From positions 186,001-250,000 of the forward strand of contig NZ_RHOH01000002.1 of NCBI RefSeq assembly GCF_003946115.1: 64,000 bases of DNA, in the 5' to 3' direction. The position numbers and the translations under genes are program-made. Shown piece by piece: positions 29,524 through 39,165 of the stretch (the stretch's first letter is position 1; every line of letters begins with the position of its first letter). Origin of the DNA: Lacticaseibacillus daqingensis. GTDB lineage: Bacteria; Bacillota; Bacilli; Lactobacillales; Lactobacillaceae. Under the pieces are notes generated by a model. It was not told where the DNA came from, did not search any database, and was given only the letters and a program-made list of their open reading frames with translations.

Positions 29524-31230
29524 ATGCTAGAGATCATTATTACGATACTCGTGATCATCGTTCTGATTGGGCTGGTGATCTGGGGCTTCCAACTCAAGAA
29601 CAACCGGGCGATTCAACAGCTCGATTCGCAGGTGGCAACGCTGGACGACGGCTCCATTACCGGCCTGATTCGAAACATCGATCAGCTTGGGACGGCGGGG
29701 GCCAGCCTGACGCAGTTCAATGCGCAACGGCAGGCCTATCAAGAGCTGGCCGCCGGGCCGTTGACCGATCTGCAGACGGCACTGCTCGACGTGGAGCAGG
29801 CCAACAAGCAGTTTCGGTTCAAAGCCGTGCGCGAAGACTTGCAGACGCTCGGCGAGCTTCGCGATGCCACCCAGCAGCATCTTGGCGTGATCCACACGGC
29901 ATTGCAGCAGCTGCAGGCCAGTGAGGCGGAGAATCGCGCCCAGCTCAACCGGCTACGCGATGCGTACCAGGAGGCGCGCAAGACTGTGCTGGCCAAGAGC
30001 TTTGCGTACGGTGAGGCGCTGGCCCCGCTGGAGGCGGCGTTGCAGGATATCTCGGCGCAACTGGCGACCATCAACGCCACCAACGTTGAAGGCGATTACG
30101 ACCTCGCAAAGAAGCAGGTGCATCAAGCGAAGCTGGCCGTTGCCGCCGTGCAAAACCAGGTCAAGCAGCTGCCACCGTTGGTGAACACGGTGGTGAACGA
30201 GTTCCCGGCCCAGCTCAGCGAGATCGAACGCGGCTACGAGCAGCTTGCGGCACGTAATTTTCACTTCACGGATTCCGTCCCGGATGGGGTCGTGGCGGTT
30301 CGAGACTTAGTGACCACCGCGGAAGAAGAAATTCGGACGCTGGACGTCACCGCGCTGTCCGCCAATACGGCGACCATCGCGAATCAGATTGACGGCCTGT
30401 ACGCCCTGATGGAAAAGGAACTGGATGCCAAGGCCACGGTTGATCAGACCAGCGGCGACTTGCGCCAGTTCATCAGCCACGCCCTGAAGCAAAACCACAC
30501 GCTTTTGATCGAGTTGGATCATCTGAACCAGTCGTATGCGTTGAACCACGATGAGCTGAAGACCGTCACCGACCTTCGCGGCCAGATCGAGACCATTCAG
30601 GCGGGTTACGTGCAGGCGATCGACCGCATTGATGACCATACGGCAATTTTCTCGCAGGTTCGCGACAGCTTTGCTAGCATGAAAGAGGACCTCAAGGCCA
30701 TTGAGTTGAAGCAACAGGCGATCAACACCTCGGTGGCAGGATTGCGAGAAACCGAGCAAAAGGCTGTGAATCAGGCGAGCCAGTTCGAGATGACCCTGCG
30801 TGACATTAAGTATGAAGTGTCGCGCCACGGCTTGCCGGGACTCCCGAAGGACTACCTCGCATTCTTCCGGGTCGTCACCAAGGAAGTCGACACGCTGAAT
30901 CACGACCTGAACCAGATCAAGATCGACCTGGACGCGATCGCCAAGCTCCTGATCAAAATCGCGACGGACATTGACACGTTGCGCGATGAAAGCCGCAATG
31001 TGGTCGATGCGGCAGCGCTGACCGAGCAGTTGTTGCAGTACGCGAACCGCTACAAGGCCACCCACGAAGACATCGGCAAGGCCGTTGAGGCGGCTCACAC
31101 GCTGTACGGGCAGTACAATTACCAACAGGCCGCAGATGTGATCGGTGCGGCGCTTGAACGCATCGAACCTGGAAGCGTCAAGAAAGTGCAAGACGATTAC
31201 AACGCCAGTAAGGGGGCCGACCTGTTCTAG
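29524..31230 (+). CDS. ezrA: Septation ring formation regulator EzrA
   Basis: The 568-residue protein has one N-terminal membrane helix (about 3-22, EIIITILVIIVLIGLVIWGF) with the rest cytoplasmic and almost wholly coiled-coil spectrin-like repeats, the EzrA layout. EzrA binds FtsZ, restricts extra Z rings and joins the divisome to cell wall synthesis. The end QQAADVIGAALERIEPGSVKKVQDDY corresponds to the conserved C-terminal patch. ATG at 29524 follows GGAAGGTG. It precedes the cysteine desulfurase-thiI pair, the usual lactobacillar order, but has its own terminator. Confidence 0.94.
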   Translation: MLEIIITILVIIVLIGLVIWGFQLKNNRAIQQLDSQVATLDDGSITGLIRNIDQLGTAGASLTQFNAQRQAYQELAAGPLTDLQTALLDVEQANKQFRFKAVREDLQTLGELRDATQQHLGVIHTALQQLQASEAENRAQLNRLRDAYQEARKTVLAKSFAYGEALAPLEAALQDISAQLATINATNVEGDYDLAKKQVHQAKLAVAAVQNQVKQLPPLVNTVVNEFPAQLSEIERGYEQLAARNFHFTDSVPDGVVAVRDLVTTAEEEIRTLDVTALSANTATIANQIDGLYALMEKELDAKATVDQTSGDLRQFISHALKQNHTLLIELDHLNQSYALNHDELKTVTDLRGQIETIQAGYVQAIDRIDDHTAIFSQVRDSFASMKEDLKAIELKQQAINTSVAGLRETEQKAVNQASQFEMTLRDIKYEVSRHGLPGLPKDYLAFFRVVTKEVDTLNHDLNQIKIDLDAIAKLLIKIATDIDTLRDESRNVVDAAALTEQLLQYANRYKATHEDIGKAVEAAHTLYGQYNYQQAADVIGAALERIEPGSVKKVQDDYNASKGADLF

Positions 31231-31240
31231 GGCGGCCGGA

Positions 31241-31268
31241 CGTCACCGCCAGTCGCGGTGGCGTTTTT
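31241..31268 (+). terminator. ezrA terminator
   Basis: CGTCACCGC pairs with GCGGTGGCG across a 5-base loop, followed by five T residues. Confidence 0.85.
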
Positions 31269-31310
31269 GTGTGGCGTGATTCGGCGCTACCGCATCCCGG
31301 TGTTTTTTGG

Positions 31311-31316
31311 TATAAT
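31311..31316 (+). promoter_or_regulatory. -10 element of the desulfurase-thiI operon
   Basis: Consensus TATAAT 44 bases before the start codon; no good -35 at normal distance. Confidence 0.5.
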
Positions 31317-31359
31317 CGTGTCCAGTGAACTTACAATTTGGAAGGAACGGCGAACAAGC

Positions 31360-32541
31360 ATGATCTATTTTGATAATAGCGCGACCACCAAGGCGCTTCC
31401 AGCGGTGCTGGACACGTACCGCAAGGTCTCCGAGGACTTTTTTGGCAATCCGAGCAGCCTGCATGCGGTCGGCGGCAAGGGCGATGCGATGCTGCAAGGC
31501 GCGCGGCAGCAGATCGCGGACTTGATGCACGCGCAACCAAGTGAGATCGTCTTCACCAGTTGCGGCACGGAGGGGGACAACTGGGTGATCAAAGGGACGG
31601 CGATCGAAAAACGCCAGTTTGGCCGCCACCTGATCACCACCGCGATCGAGCACCCCGCGGTGATCAACACGATGCACCAGCTGGAGCAGCTGGGTTTTGA
31701 GGTCACGTACCTGCCGGTGGACCACCGGGGGTTCATTGACCCGGCAGACTTAGCGGCCGCGTTGCGCGATGACACGATTCTCGTGTCCATCATGGCGGTC
31801 AACAACGAGGTCGGCGCCAAGCAGCCGCTGGCCGCATGCGCCAAGATCCTTGAGGCGTACCCGAACGTCCATTTTCACGTTGACGCCGTGCAGGGGATCG
31901 GCAAAGACCTGATGGCGACGCTGCGCAACCCGCGCATCGATTTCATCACGTTTTCCGGGCACAAGTTCCACGCACCCCGCGGCACCGGGTTTATCTACCT
32001 GAAGGAAGGGCGCCACATCGCGCCGCTTTTGAACGGTGGCGGCCAGGAGCACAACCTGCGCTCCGGCACCGAAAACACGCCGGCCATTGCGGCCATGGCC
32101 AAGGCTCTGCGACTGCTGTTGACGGACGAGGCCCAGAAAGTCGCGCATGAGCAGGCGATCCGTCAGCGAATTTACGACCATGTGAGTCAGTTCGCCAACG
32201 TCGTGATGTTTAGCCAGATGACGCCGGATTTTGCTCCGCACATTCTGTGCTTCGCGATTCGCGGCGTGCGCGGTGAGACCATCGTCCACGCTTTTGAGCA
32301 ACATGACATCTACATCAGCACCACCAGTGCCTGCTCGAGCAAAAAAGGGACCGAATCCAGTACGCTGGCCGCAATGCATGTGCAAAGCAGTGTGGCCACC
32401 AGCACGATTCGCGTCAGCCTGGACGACCAGAACACGCTGGCGGAGGCGGATGCGTTCAATGCCGCGTTCGACCAGGTGTACGCCGGGTTTGAAAAACTGA
32501 TGCCAAAGGACGACACGCAGCCCGTTTCACGGGCGAACTAA
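31360..32541 (+). CDS. Cysteine desulfurase (NifS/IscS type, ThiI partner)
   Basis: The 393-residue PLP enzyme removes sulfur from cysteine and passes it on as persulfide. Motifs: FDNSATTKALP at the N terminus, the cofactor Lys in FITFSGHKFHAPRGTG (about 205), and the active-site Cys in TSACSSKKGTES (about 325). The short loop around this Cys is of the NifS/IscS group I kind. ATG at 31360 follows GGAAGG. It is 36 bases upstream of thiI, as nifZ is in Bacillus, so it most likely supplies ThiI with sulfur for 4-thiouridine in tRNA; a wider role cannot be ruled out. Confidence 0.94.
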   Translation: MIYFDNSATTKALPAVLDTYRKVSEDFFGNPSSLHAVGGKGDAMLQGARQQIADLMHAQPSEIVFTSCGTEGDNWVIKGTAIEKRQFGRHLITTAIEHPAVINTMHQLEQLGFEVTYLPVDHRGFIDPADLAAALRDDTILVSIMAVNNEVGAKQPLAACAKILEAYPNVHFHVDAVQGIGKDLMATLRNPRIDFITFSGHKFHAPRGTGFIYLKEGRHIAPLLNGGGQEHNLRSGTENTPAIAAMAKALRLLLTDEAQKVAHEQAIRQRIYDHVSQFANVVMFSQMTPDFAPHILCFAIRGVRGETIVHAFEQHDIYISTTSACSSKKGTESSTLAAMHVQSSVATSTIRVSLDDQNTLAEADAFNAAFDQVYAGFEKLMPKDDTQPVSRAN

Positions 32542-32577
32542 CCGCGCTTTGACGCGCGCTGAAAGGAATAAATAACC

Positions 32578-33795
32578 GTGCAATACTCTGAAATCATGGT
32601 TCGCTACGGCGAGCTTTCCACCAAAGGCAAGAACCGGCAGGCCTTCATCGGTCGGCTGAACGGCAATGTCACCAAAGCGCTGCACGAATTTCCCGCGCTG
32701 CGCATGCACCCCAAGCGCGATCGGCTGCACATCGACCTCAACGGCGAGGACGCAGAGGCGGTGATGGCGCGCCTGAGCAAGGTGTTTGGCATCCAGAGCT
32801 TCTCACCCTCGGTGGCGGTTGCCAAGGAGATGCCGGCCGTTCACGCGGCTGTTCGCGACTTGATGGCGGCAACGGTGCCGAACGGGGCCTCTTACAAGGT
32901 GCAGACCAAGCGCTCTGACCACGACTTTGAATTGGATACCAACGAGATGAACCTGAACCTTGGGGATATGCTGACGGATGCGCGACCGGACCTCGTGGTC
33001 AAAATGAAGAACCCCGATTATGTGTTGCGCGTGGAAGTGCGGCGTGAGGCGATCTTCTTGTCCACCAACACGGTGCTGGGGGCTGGCGGCTTGCCGGTCG
33101 GAACGGCCGGCAAAGGCGTGCTGATGCTCAGCGGCGGGATCGATTCGCCGGTGGCCGGCTACCTCGCGCTCAAGCGTGGGGTGGACATCGAGATGGTGCA
33201 CTTCTTCTCGCCCCCGTACACAAGCCAGCAGGCCTTGGCCAAGGCGAAGCAGCTGACGACGAAGCTGGCACCGTATGTAGGCGCCATCAAGTTCATTCAG
33301 GTGCCGTTCACCGAGATCCAAGAAACCATCAAGGCTAATTTGCCGGAAGGGTACCTGATGACGATCCAGCGGCGGTTGATGCTGCGGCTGGCCGAAGCGA
33401 TCGCGCAAAAGCGAGGCGCGCTGGCGATTTTTAACGGCGAGTCTGTCGGTCAGGTCGCCTCCCAGACGCTTGAAAGCATGGTGGCCATCAACGATGTAAC
33501 CACGATGCCGATCATTCGACCAGTGGCAACGATGGACAAAAACGAGATCATCCGGGTAGCAGAGGACATTGACACCTATGCGCTGTCGATCATGCCGTTT
33601 GAGGATTGCTGCACGATTTTTGCCCCACCGGCTCCGAAGACCAAGCCAAACATGGACCGCGCCCGCTACTATGAAAGCAAGCTAGACGTTGACGGCCTGA
33701 TGCAGCGCGCGCTTGAGGGTATCACCATCACCGAGGTGCGGAGCTCTGATGACTACATGAACGAAAACATGGCCCTGATCACCGAATTGCTTTGA
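32578..33795 (+). CDS. thiI: tRNA 4-thiouridine synthetase ThiI
   Basis: The 405-residue protein adenylates and thiolates U8 of tRNA. The N-terminal ferredoxin-like and THUMP domains cover about 1-165 ([23 protein letters not shown] is the family opening). The PP-loop AANH domain follows, with [19 protein letters not shown] (about 183-201) and the end [21 protein letters not shown]. There is no C-terminal rhodanese domain, so, as in Bacillus, the sulfur must come straight from the desulfurase encoded just upstream. It starts with GTG at 32578 behind AAAGGA. Confidence 0.97.
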   Translation: MQYSEIMVRYGELSTKGKNRQAFIGRLNGNVTKALHEFPALRMHPKRDRLHIDLNGEDAEAVMARLSKVFGIQSFSPSVAVAKEMPAVHAAVRDLMAATVPNGASYKVQTKRSDHDFELDTNEMNLNLGDMLTDARPDLVVKMKNPDYVLRVEVRREAIFLSTNTVLGAGGLPVGTAGKGVLMLSGGIDSPVAGYLALKRGVDIEMVHFFSPPYTSQQALAKAKQLTTKLAPYVGAIKFIQVPFTEIQETIKANLPEGYLMTIQRRLMLRLAEAIAQKRGALAIFNGESVGQVASQTLESMVAINDVTTMPIIRPVATMDKNEIIRVAEDIDTYALSIMPFEDCCTIFAPPAPKTKPNMDRARYYESKLDVDGLMQRALEGITITEVRSSDDYMNENMALITELL

Positions 33796-33799
33796 GCGA

Positions 33800-33824
33800 A
33801 ACGCCGCCTGCGAGCGGCGTTTTT
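33800..33824 (+). terminator. thiI terminator
   Basis: ACGCCGC pairs with GCGGCGT across CTGCGA, followed by TTTTT. Confidence 0.9.
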
Positions 33825-33846
33825 GTGTGGTCGGCGAAAATGTTTG

Positions 33847-33876
33847 TTTGCCCGTTCACAAACAGCGTGGTAAACT
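33847..33876 (+). promoter_or_regulatory. rex promoter with Rex-like half-site
   Basis: TTGCCC (33848-33853), 17 bases, TAAACT (33871-33876). The spacer contains TTTGCCCGTTCACAAA (33847-33862); its right half, TTCACAAA, matches the known Rex half-site (consensus TTGTGAAnnnnnTTCACAA), the left half only partly. Autoregulation is plausible. Confidence 0.5.
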
Positions 33877-33918
33877 TAACTGTGTGAAACCGCTAACAAT
33901 ACGCGAGGGGTGGCTGTT

Positions 33919-34569
33919 ATGTTAAAAGCAAGGGAGCAGGTGTCCAAGGCAACGATCCGGCGCATTCCACTGTACTATCGGGCTGTTCAGCAGTTGCAGC
34001 AGCAAGGCGTCAGTCGGATCCGCTCGGACAAGCTCAGCGAGATCGTCCATATTCCGTCCGCCACCATTCGCCGAGACTTCTCCAGCTTTGGGGAACTGGG
34101 TAAGAGTGGCTACGGCTACGAGGTGACCACGCTGGTGGACGCGTTCGGGAAACTCTTAGATGTACATTCCAAAGAGGCAATCATTTTGGTGGGGGTTGGC
34201 GGCCTAGGCACGGCGCTGATGCAGAATAACTTCCGGCGCAATCCAGACCTGAACATCACGATGGCCTTCGACACGGACCCGGCCAAGCTTGGTGTGGTGG
34301 CGGGCATTCCCGTGTACAGCTTTGCCACGCTGGCAGCGCATCTGACCCCGGCGATGCATACCGCGATTTTGGCGGTGCCGAGTGCCTCGCAGCCAGCAGT
34401 GATCCATGCGCTGGAGGCCGCGGGCATTGACGCGATCTTGACGTTTGCGCCCAAGCCGGTGGCCTGTGCGCCACAGACCACGATCCGCTACATCGACCTG
34501 ACCTCGGAGCTGCAGAGCCTGCTGTTCACCGCGCATCAGAAAGTCGGGCACGGGGCGATTGTGCGTTGA
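33919..34569 (+). CDS. rex: Redox-sensing transcriptional repressor Rex
   Basis: The 216-residue repressor senses the NADH/NAD ratio and controls fermentation genes. An N-terminal winged helix (about 1-80: ATIRRIPLYYRAVQQLQQQGVSRIRSDKLSEIVHIPSATIRRDFSSFGELGKSGYGY) precedes a Rossmann domain with ILVGVGGLGTALM (about 91-103) and AFDTDPAKLG. ATG at 33919 is used because GAGGGG lies 8 bases upstream; GTG at 33910 overlaps that site. Own promoter with a possible Rex site. It is monocistronic, followed by the valS leader. Confidence 0.96.
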   Translation: MLKAREQVSKATIRRIPLYYRAVQQLQQQGVSRIRSDKLSEIVHIPSATIRRDFSSFGELGKSGYGYEVTTLVDAFGKLLDVHSKEAIILVGVGGLGTALMQNNFRRNPDLNITMAFDTDPAKLGVVAGIPVYSFATLAAHLTPAMHTAILAVPSASQPAVIHALEAAGIDAILTFAPKPVACAPQTTIRYIDLTSELQSLLFTAHQKVGHGAIVR

Positions 34570-34594
34570 CGGGTCATTCTCACTAGTTTATAAT
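34566..34594 (+). promoter_or_regulatory. valS T-box promoter
   Basis: TTGACG (34566-34571), 17 bases, TATAAT (34589-34594). It begins at the stop codon of rex. Confidence 0.85.
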
Positions 34595-34601
34595 GCCCTT
34601 A

Positions 34602-34819
34602 ACGCGACGAACAAGAGGGTCGACTAGCTGGGTTTTCAGCGACAAGGCGGTGGGTGTGAGCCTTGAGCCACTAGTCGATTGTAGCTTGCGAGCAGTTTCC
34701 CTGAAGCAGTAGGGGAAGCCGGGTCACCGCCGTTATCGGTCAGAGCTGGGGGAACTGGTTTCCCCAATTTAGGTGGCACCGCGAGCAGACTCGTCCTAAT
34801 TTTTAGGGCGAGTTTTTTT
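34602..34819 (+). promoter_or_regulatory. T-box leader of valS with terminator
   Basis: The T-box bulge AGGTGGCACCGCG is at 34771-34783, followed by the terminator ACTCGTCCTAA...AGGGCGAGT with seven T residues (34789-34819). Upstream is a long helical stem region with a GGCGGTGGGTGTGAGCC apical loop. I could not place the Val specifier codon with confidence. Context (valS) argues for uncharged tRNA-Val as the signal. Confidence 0.9.
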
Positions 34820-34846
34820 GTTCGCATCACACTTTGGGAGGTACTC

Positions 34847-37489
34847 ATGAAAGAAGAATTAGCACCAAAATTCGACCCGCAGGCGGTCGAGGCCGGCCGC
34901 TATGACAAGTGGCTGGCGCAAGGCGTCTTCAAGCCGTCTGGCGACTCAAAAGCCAAGCCATACAGCATCGTTATTCCACCGCCAAACGTGACGGGGAAGC
35001 TGCACCTGGGCCACGCCTGGGACACTACGTTGCAGGACATGATCATTCGCCAAAAGCGGATGCAGGGCTTTGACACGCTGTGGCTACCGGGGATGGACCA
35101 TGCCGGGATCGCCACACAGGCAAAGGTTGAAGCCAAGCTGCGCAAGGAAGGCATCACCCGCTATGACCTCGGCCGCGACGCGTTTGTGGACAAGGTCTGG
35201 GAATGGAAGGATGAGTTTGCGGCCACCATCAAGACCCAGTGGGGCAAGATGGGGCTGTCCTTGGATTACTCCCGTGAGCGCTTCACGCTTGATGATGGGC
35301 TGTCCACCGCAGTACGCAAAGTCTTCGTTGACTTGTACAACAAGGGCCTGATCTACCGCGGCGAGTACATCGTCAACTGGGATCCACAGGCGCGCACCGC
35401 GCTGTCCGACATCGAAGTGATCCATCAGGACGATCAAGGTGCGTTTTACCACCTGATCTACAAGTTCGCCGACGGCACGCCAGGCGGCATTGAGATCGCG
35501 ACCACGCGGCCGGAAACCATGTTTGGGGACACCGCGGTGGCCGTTAACGCTCACGATGCGCGCTATCAAGCGGTCATCGGCAAGGAAGTCATCGTACCCG
35601 GCGTCGGGCGCAGGATCCCGATCATCACCGATGAGCACGCCGATCCCGAGTTTGGGACCGGGGCCGTTAAGATCACGCCGGCGCACGACCCGAACGACTT
35701 CCAAGTCGGCAACCGCCACGATCTGCCGCGCATCAACTGCATGAACGATGACGGGACGATGAATGCTAATGCCGGCAAGTACGAGGGTCAAGACCGCTTC
35801 GAGTGCCGGGATAACCTGGTGAAGGACCTGCAAGCCAGCGGCGATCTGATCAAGATCGACCCGATCGTCCACAGTGTTGGCCACTCCGAGCGCACCGGCG
35901 TTCAGGTCGAGGCCCGGCTGTCCACCCAGTGGTTCGTCAAGATGGCACCACTGGCAGAAGCCTCGGTCAAGAATCAGGCTGGCGACGATAAGGTCACCTT
36001 CGTGCCGGAGCGCTTCGAGCACACCTTCCTGAACTGGATGAACAACATTCACGACTGGGTCATCTCCCGCCAGCTCTGGTGGGGGCACCGGATCCCGGCG
36101 TGGTACAACAAGCAAACCGGTGAGATGTACGTCGGGATGGACGCGCCGGAAGACGCCGAGAACTGGGAACAAGACCCCGATGTTTTGGACACCTGGTTCA
36201 GCTCCGCGCTGTGGCCATTTTCTACGATGGGCTGGCCGGACACGGATGCGCCGGACTTCAAGCGCTACTACCCAACTGATACGTTGGTGACTGGTTATGA
36301 CATCATCCCGTTCTGGGTGGCCCGGATGATTTTCCAAGGGCTTGAATTCACGGGGCAGCGGCCGTTCAAAAACGTCCTGCTGCATGGTCTGATTCGCGAC
36401 GAGCAGGGCCGCAAGATGAGCAAATCCCTAGGCAACGGGATCGACCCGATGGACGTCATTGACAAGTACGGTGCCGATGCGTTGCGCTGGTTCTTGGTCA
36501 ACGGCTCCACGCCTGGTCAGGACACGCGCTTCTCGTGGGACAAGATGGGGGCCAGCTGGAAATTCGTCAACAAGATCTGGAACATGTCGCGCTTTGTGTT
36601 GATGAACCTGGCCGACACGACGGCAGACCAAAAGCCAGACCCGACCACCTTTGACCTGTCCGACCAGTGGATCTTTGCGCGCTTGAACCAGACGGTGGCC
36701 AGTGTCACTGCGAAGTTTGAGACCTTTGAATTCGGGGAAGCGGAACGTGACCTGTACAACTTCATCTGGAACGAGCTGGCCGACTGGTACCTCGAGATGT
36801 CCAAGGAAGTGCTGTACGGGGATGATGAAACCGCCAAGGCGGCCAAGCGCGTCAACCTGATGTATGTGCTGGACCAAGTGTTGCGCCTGATGCACCCGAT
36901 CATGCCGTTTGTGACCGAGAAGATCTGGCTGACCATGCCACACCACGGCGAGTCGATCGTGACGGCCAGCTATCCAGTTGTGCACGCCGAGTTCGACAAC
37001 GACCAGGCCATCACGGACATGCAGGCCATCATTGAGCTGATCCGGGCCGTGCGAGGCATTCGCACCGATGTGAATGCACCGCTGGCCAGCCCACTGGACA
37101 TTCAGGTGCGGCTACAGGACGCCGCGTTGGGTGACTTGTTCGAGCAGAACTTCGACTTCATCGACCGCTTCGTGCACAGTAAGCACTTTGAAGTCGGTGC
37201 AGACCTCGAGACGCCTGCGCTGGCGGCTTCAGCGGTCATCTCTGGCGCGACCATCTACGTCCCACTGGCCGAGCTGATCGACTTGGATGCCGAGATCGCC
37301 AAGCTCGGCAAGGAAGGCCAGAAGCTGACCCAAGACATCACGCGGGTGGAAAAGAAGCTCGCCAATGCCGGTTTCCTGGCGCAGGCTCCCGCGGCCGTTG
37401 TAGCGGAACAGCAGGCCAAGCAGGCGGACTTGGCCGCTAAGCTGGCGGCTACCGAAGCGCGGATCGCTGAACTGAAGGCGGCCAAGTAG
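34847..37489 (+). CDS. valS: Valyl-tRNA synthetase
   Basis: The 880-residue class I synthetase has the HIGH-like motif in [15 protein letters not shown] (about 44-58), the CP1 editing domain (about 180-390), the KMSKS motif in [14 protein letters not shown] (about 522-535), an anticodon-binding domain (about 610-760) and the C-terminal coiled-coil arm (about 815-880, [27 protein letters not shown]) unique to ValRS. ATG at 34847 follows GGGAGGT. T-box controlled and ended by its own terminator. Everything is as expected for the family. Confidence 0.98.
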   Translation: MKEELAPKFDPQAVEAGRYDKWLAQGVFKPSGDSKAKPYSIVIPPPNVTGKLHLGHAWDTTLQDMIIRQKRMQGFDTLWLPGMDHAGIATQAKVEAKLRKEGITRYDLGRDAFVDKVWEWKDEFAATIKTQWGKMGLSLDYSRERFTLDDGLSTAVRKVFVDLYNKGLIYRGEYIVNWDPQARTALSDIEVIHQDDQGAFYHLIYKFADGTPGGIEIATTRPETMFGDTAVAVNAHDARYQAVIGKEVIVPGVGRRIPIITDEHADPEFGTGAVKITPAHDPNDFQVGNRHDLPRINCMNDDGTMNANAGKYEGQDRFECRDNLVKDLQASGDLIKIDPIVHSVGHSERTGVQVEARLSTQWFVKMAPLAEASVKNQAGDDKVTFVPERFEHTFLNWMNNIHDWVISRQLWWGHRIPAWYNKQTGEMYVGMDAPEDAENWEQDPDVLDTWFSSALWPFSTMGWPDTDAPDFKRYYPTDTLVTGYDIIPFWVARMIFQGLEFTGQRPFKNVLLHGLIRDEQGRKMSKSLGNGIDPMDVIDKYGADALRWFLVNGSTPGQDTRFSWDKMGASWKFVNKIWNMSRFVLMNLADTTADQKPDPTTFDLSDQWIFARLNQTVASVTAKFETFEFGEAERDLYNFIWNELADWYLEMSKEVLYGDDETAKAAKRVNLMYVLDQVLRLMHPIMPFVTEKIWLTMPHHGESIVTASYPVVHAEFDNDQAITDMQAIIELIRAVRGIRTDVNAPLASPLDIQVRLQDAALGDLFEQNFDFIDRFVHSKHFEVGADLETPALAASAVISGATIYVPLAELIDLDAEIAKLGKEGQKLTQDITRVEKKLANAGFLAQAPAAVVAEQQAKQADLAAKLAATEARIAELKAAK

Positions 37490-37506
37490 GCGCCAAAATG
37501 ACCGAG

Positions 37507-37545
37507 AATGCCCCTCACACTAGGTCGGTGTGAGGGGCATTTTTT
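37507..37545 (+). terminator. valS terminator
   Basis: A perfect 14-base-pair stem (AATGCCCCTCACAC with GTGTGAGGGGCATT), 7-base loop, T run. Confidence 0.93.
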
Positions 37546-37643
37546 ACGGCATTGCCCCATTGTCATGAAACTGTAATAATTGTATACTCAAGGTGACAGA
37601 AGTGGGTGTGCACGGCTAAGTCGGGCCGGTCACTGACTAAAAG

Positions 37644-37654
37644 TATGCTATACT
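37644..37654 (+). promoter_or_regulatory. Extended -10 promoter of the L,D-transpeptidase gene
   Basis: TATGC-TATACT, an extended -10 without a clear -35, 57 bases before the start codon. Confidence 0.6.
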
Positions 37655-37710
37655 GAACGACAACCGACTGGATGACAATTGCGGTAAGCGAAGCAAGGAG
37701 ATTTGACGAG

Positions 37711-39066
37711 ATGAAAAAAAAGCACGTGGCGCTCATTGCGCTTGCGGCAGGGGTATTGATCGCTGCCGGAGTCTATACAATGCGCGGGTTGCACTATCAG
37801 GAACGGTTCTTGCCGAACACCCAGGTGCTGGGGGTCAATGTTGGCGATAAAACCGTGAGTGCGGCCAACCGCGCCATCAAGCAGCGCTTTGATAAAGTCG
37901 CGTACCGGCTGACGGAAAAGGGCCAGACGGTGGCAACGGTCAAGGGAACCGAGCTGGGCCTCAGTCGCGACTTTAAGCAGCCGCTGACGGCGCTGCTCAA
38001 GAAGCAAAACCCATGGGGCTTCAACGCCGTAGTGCTGGCTGGCAGCGACAAAGCCGACATGCTGACGGTGGCCGATGACCAAAAGCTCACCGATTACGTC
38101 AATGCCTTCGTCGCGACCGCGAATAAGACGCGCACGGCCCCGACAGACGCGAAGGTCGTGGACCAAAACGACCAGTACGTGATCGAAAAAGAAAAGGCCG
38201 GCAACCAGCTGGACGCCAAGCTTGTCAGTGCAACGCTGCAAAGTGCGATTGCCGCGAACAAGACGCAGGTCAACCTGACGAAGGCTTACATCCAGCCAGC
38301 GGTGGTGCACACTGACAAGGCGTTGACCACTGCGGTTGAGAAGTTTCAGGCCATCGGTGGCATCAAGGCCACGCTGACCATTCAAAATCACGAAGTCACG
38401 GTGCCAACGGCCACCTTGCACCAGTGGATCAGTTACGAAAACGGCGCGATCACCGTGAACGATGCGGCGGTCAAAGCGTTCCTGCAGGACATCAATACGC
38501 AGTACGCGACCTACACCAAGACGCGTCAGTTCACGTCGACCATGCGTGGCGTCGTGTCCGTTCCGGCCGGGATCTATGGTTGGAGCATTCCGACAACCGC
38601 CGAGACGCCCAAAGTGGTGGCCTTGATCAAAGCAGGCAAGGACTTCACCCACGCCTTGGCACATGTCGGGACCGGGTATCACGAAGATGGCACCGATATT
38701 GGGAATACCTATATCGAAGTCGATAAGGCGAATCAGCACGAATGGTTTTACAAAGATGGCCAACTGGTCATGGACACGGCGGTCGTGACCGGTAAGCCGT
38801 CAACGCCAACGCCAAGCGGGGTCTTCTCCATCTGGTCCAAGCAGCGCAACGCCACGCTGAACGGTGAGGATTACTCAACGCCGGTCAGCTACTGGATGCC
38901 GATCGATTCAACCGGGGTGGGGCTACACGATAGCTCCTGGCAGCCGCAGTACGGGGGCACCTGGTATCAGACTCACGGGTCTCACGGGTGTGTGAACAAT
39001 CCACCGGCATTCATTGCCAACCTGTACAATGCGGTGGCGCTGGGCACCCCTGTCATCGTCTTTTAG
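37711..39066 (+). CDS. L,D-transpeptidase (YkuD) with PG-binding-like domain
   Basis: The 451-residue protein starts with a membrane anchor (about 5-25, VALIALAAGVLIAAGVYTM) and puts the rest outside the cell. Residues about 80-300 resemble the PG_binding_4 (YoeB-like) repeats; the YkuD catalytic domain covers about 325-451, with YIEVDKANQHEWFYKDG at its start and the catalytic motif HGSHGCVNNP (His-x14-17-Cys type, Cys at about 429). It would make 3-3 cross-links or attach proteins to peptidoglycan, bypassing penicillin-binding proteins. ATG at 37711 follows AAGGAG; the upstream frame lacks a ribosome site. Confidence 0.93.
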   Translation: MKKKHVALIALAAGVLIAAGVYTMRGLHYQERFLPNTQVLGVNVGDKTVSAANRAIKQRFDKVAYRLTEKGQTVATVKGTELGLSRDFKQPLTALLKKQNPWGFNAVVLAGSDKADMLTVADDQKLTDYVNAFVATANKTRTAPTDAKVVDQNDQYVIEKEKAGNQLDAKLVSATLQSAIAANKTQVNLTKAYIQPAVVHTDKALTTAVEKFQAIGGIKATLTIQNHEVTVPTATLHQWISYENGAITVNDAAVKAFLQDINTQYATYTKTRQFTSTMRGVVSVPAGIYGWSIPTTAETPKVVALIKAGKDFTHALAHVGTGYHEDGTDIGNTYIEVDKANQHEWFYKDGQLVMDTAVVTGKPSTPTPSGVFSIWSKQRNATLNGEDYSTPVSYWMPIDSTGVGLHDSSWQPQYGGTWYQTHGSHGCVNNPPAFIANLYNAVALGTPVIVF

Positions 39067-39080
39067 TCATCAGACCGTTG

Positions 39081-39138
39081 ACCGAGGCGGTGCGGCACTG
39101 CTCCCACGCGGGAGTGAGTCCGCACCGCCTCGGTTTTT
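39081..39138 (+). terminator. Two-part hairpin terminator after the L,D-transpeptidase gene
   Basis: A perfect 15-base-pair outer stem (ACCGAGGCGGTGCGG with CCGCACCGCCTCGGT) encloses a second hairpin (CTCCC/GGGAG), followed by TTTTT. Confidence 0.9.
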
Positions 39139-39165
39139 GAGTGACGCAACAAGTGGAGGAGAAGT

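Noticed and set aside
35084-36385. Minus-strand frame of 433 codons inside valS
   Set aside because: Antisense shadow of valS; no domains, no ribosome site.
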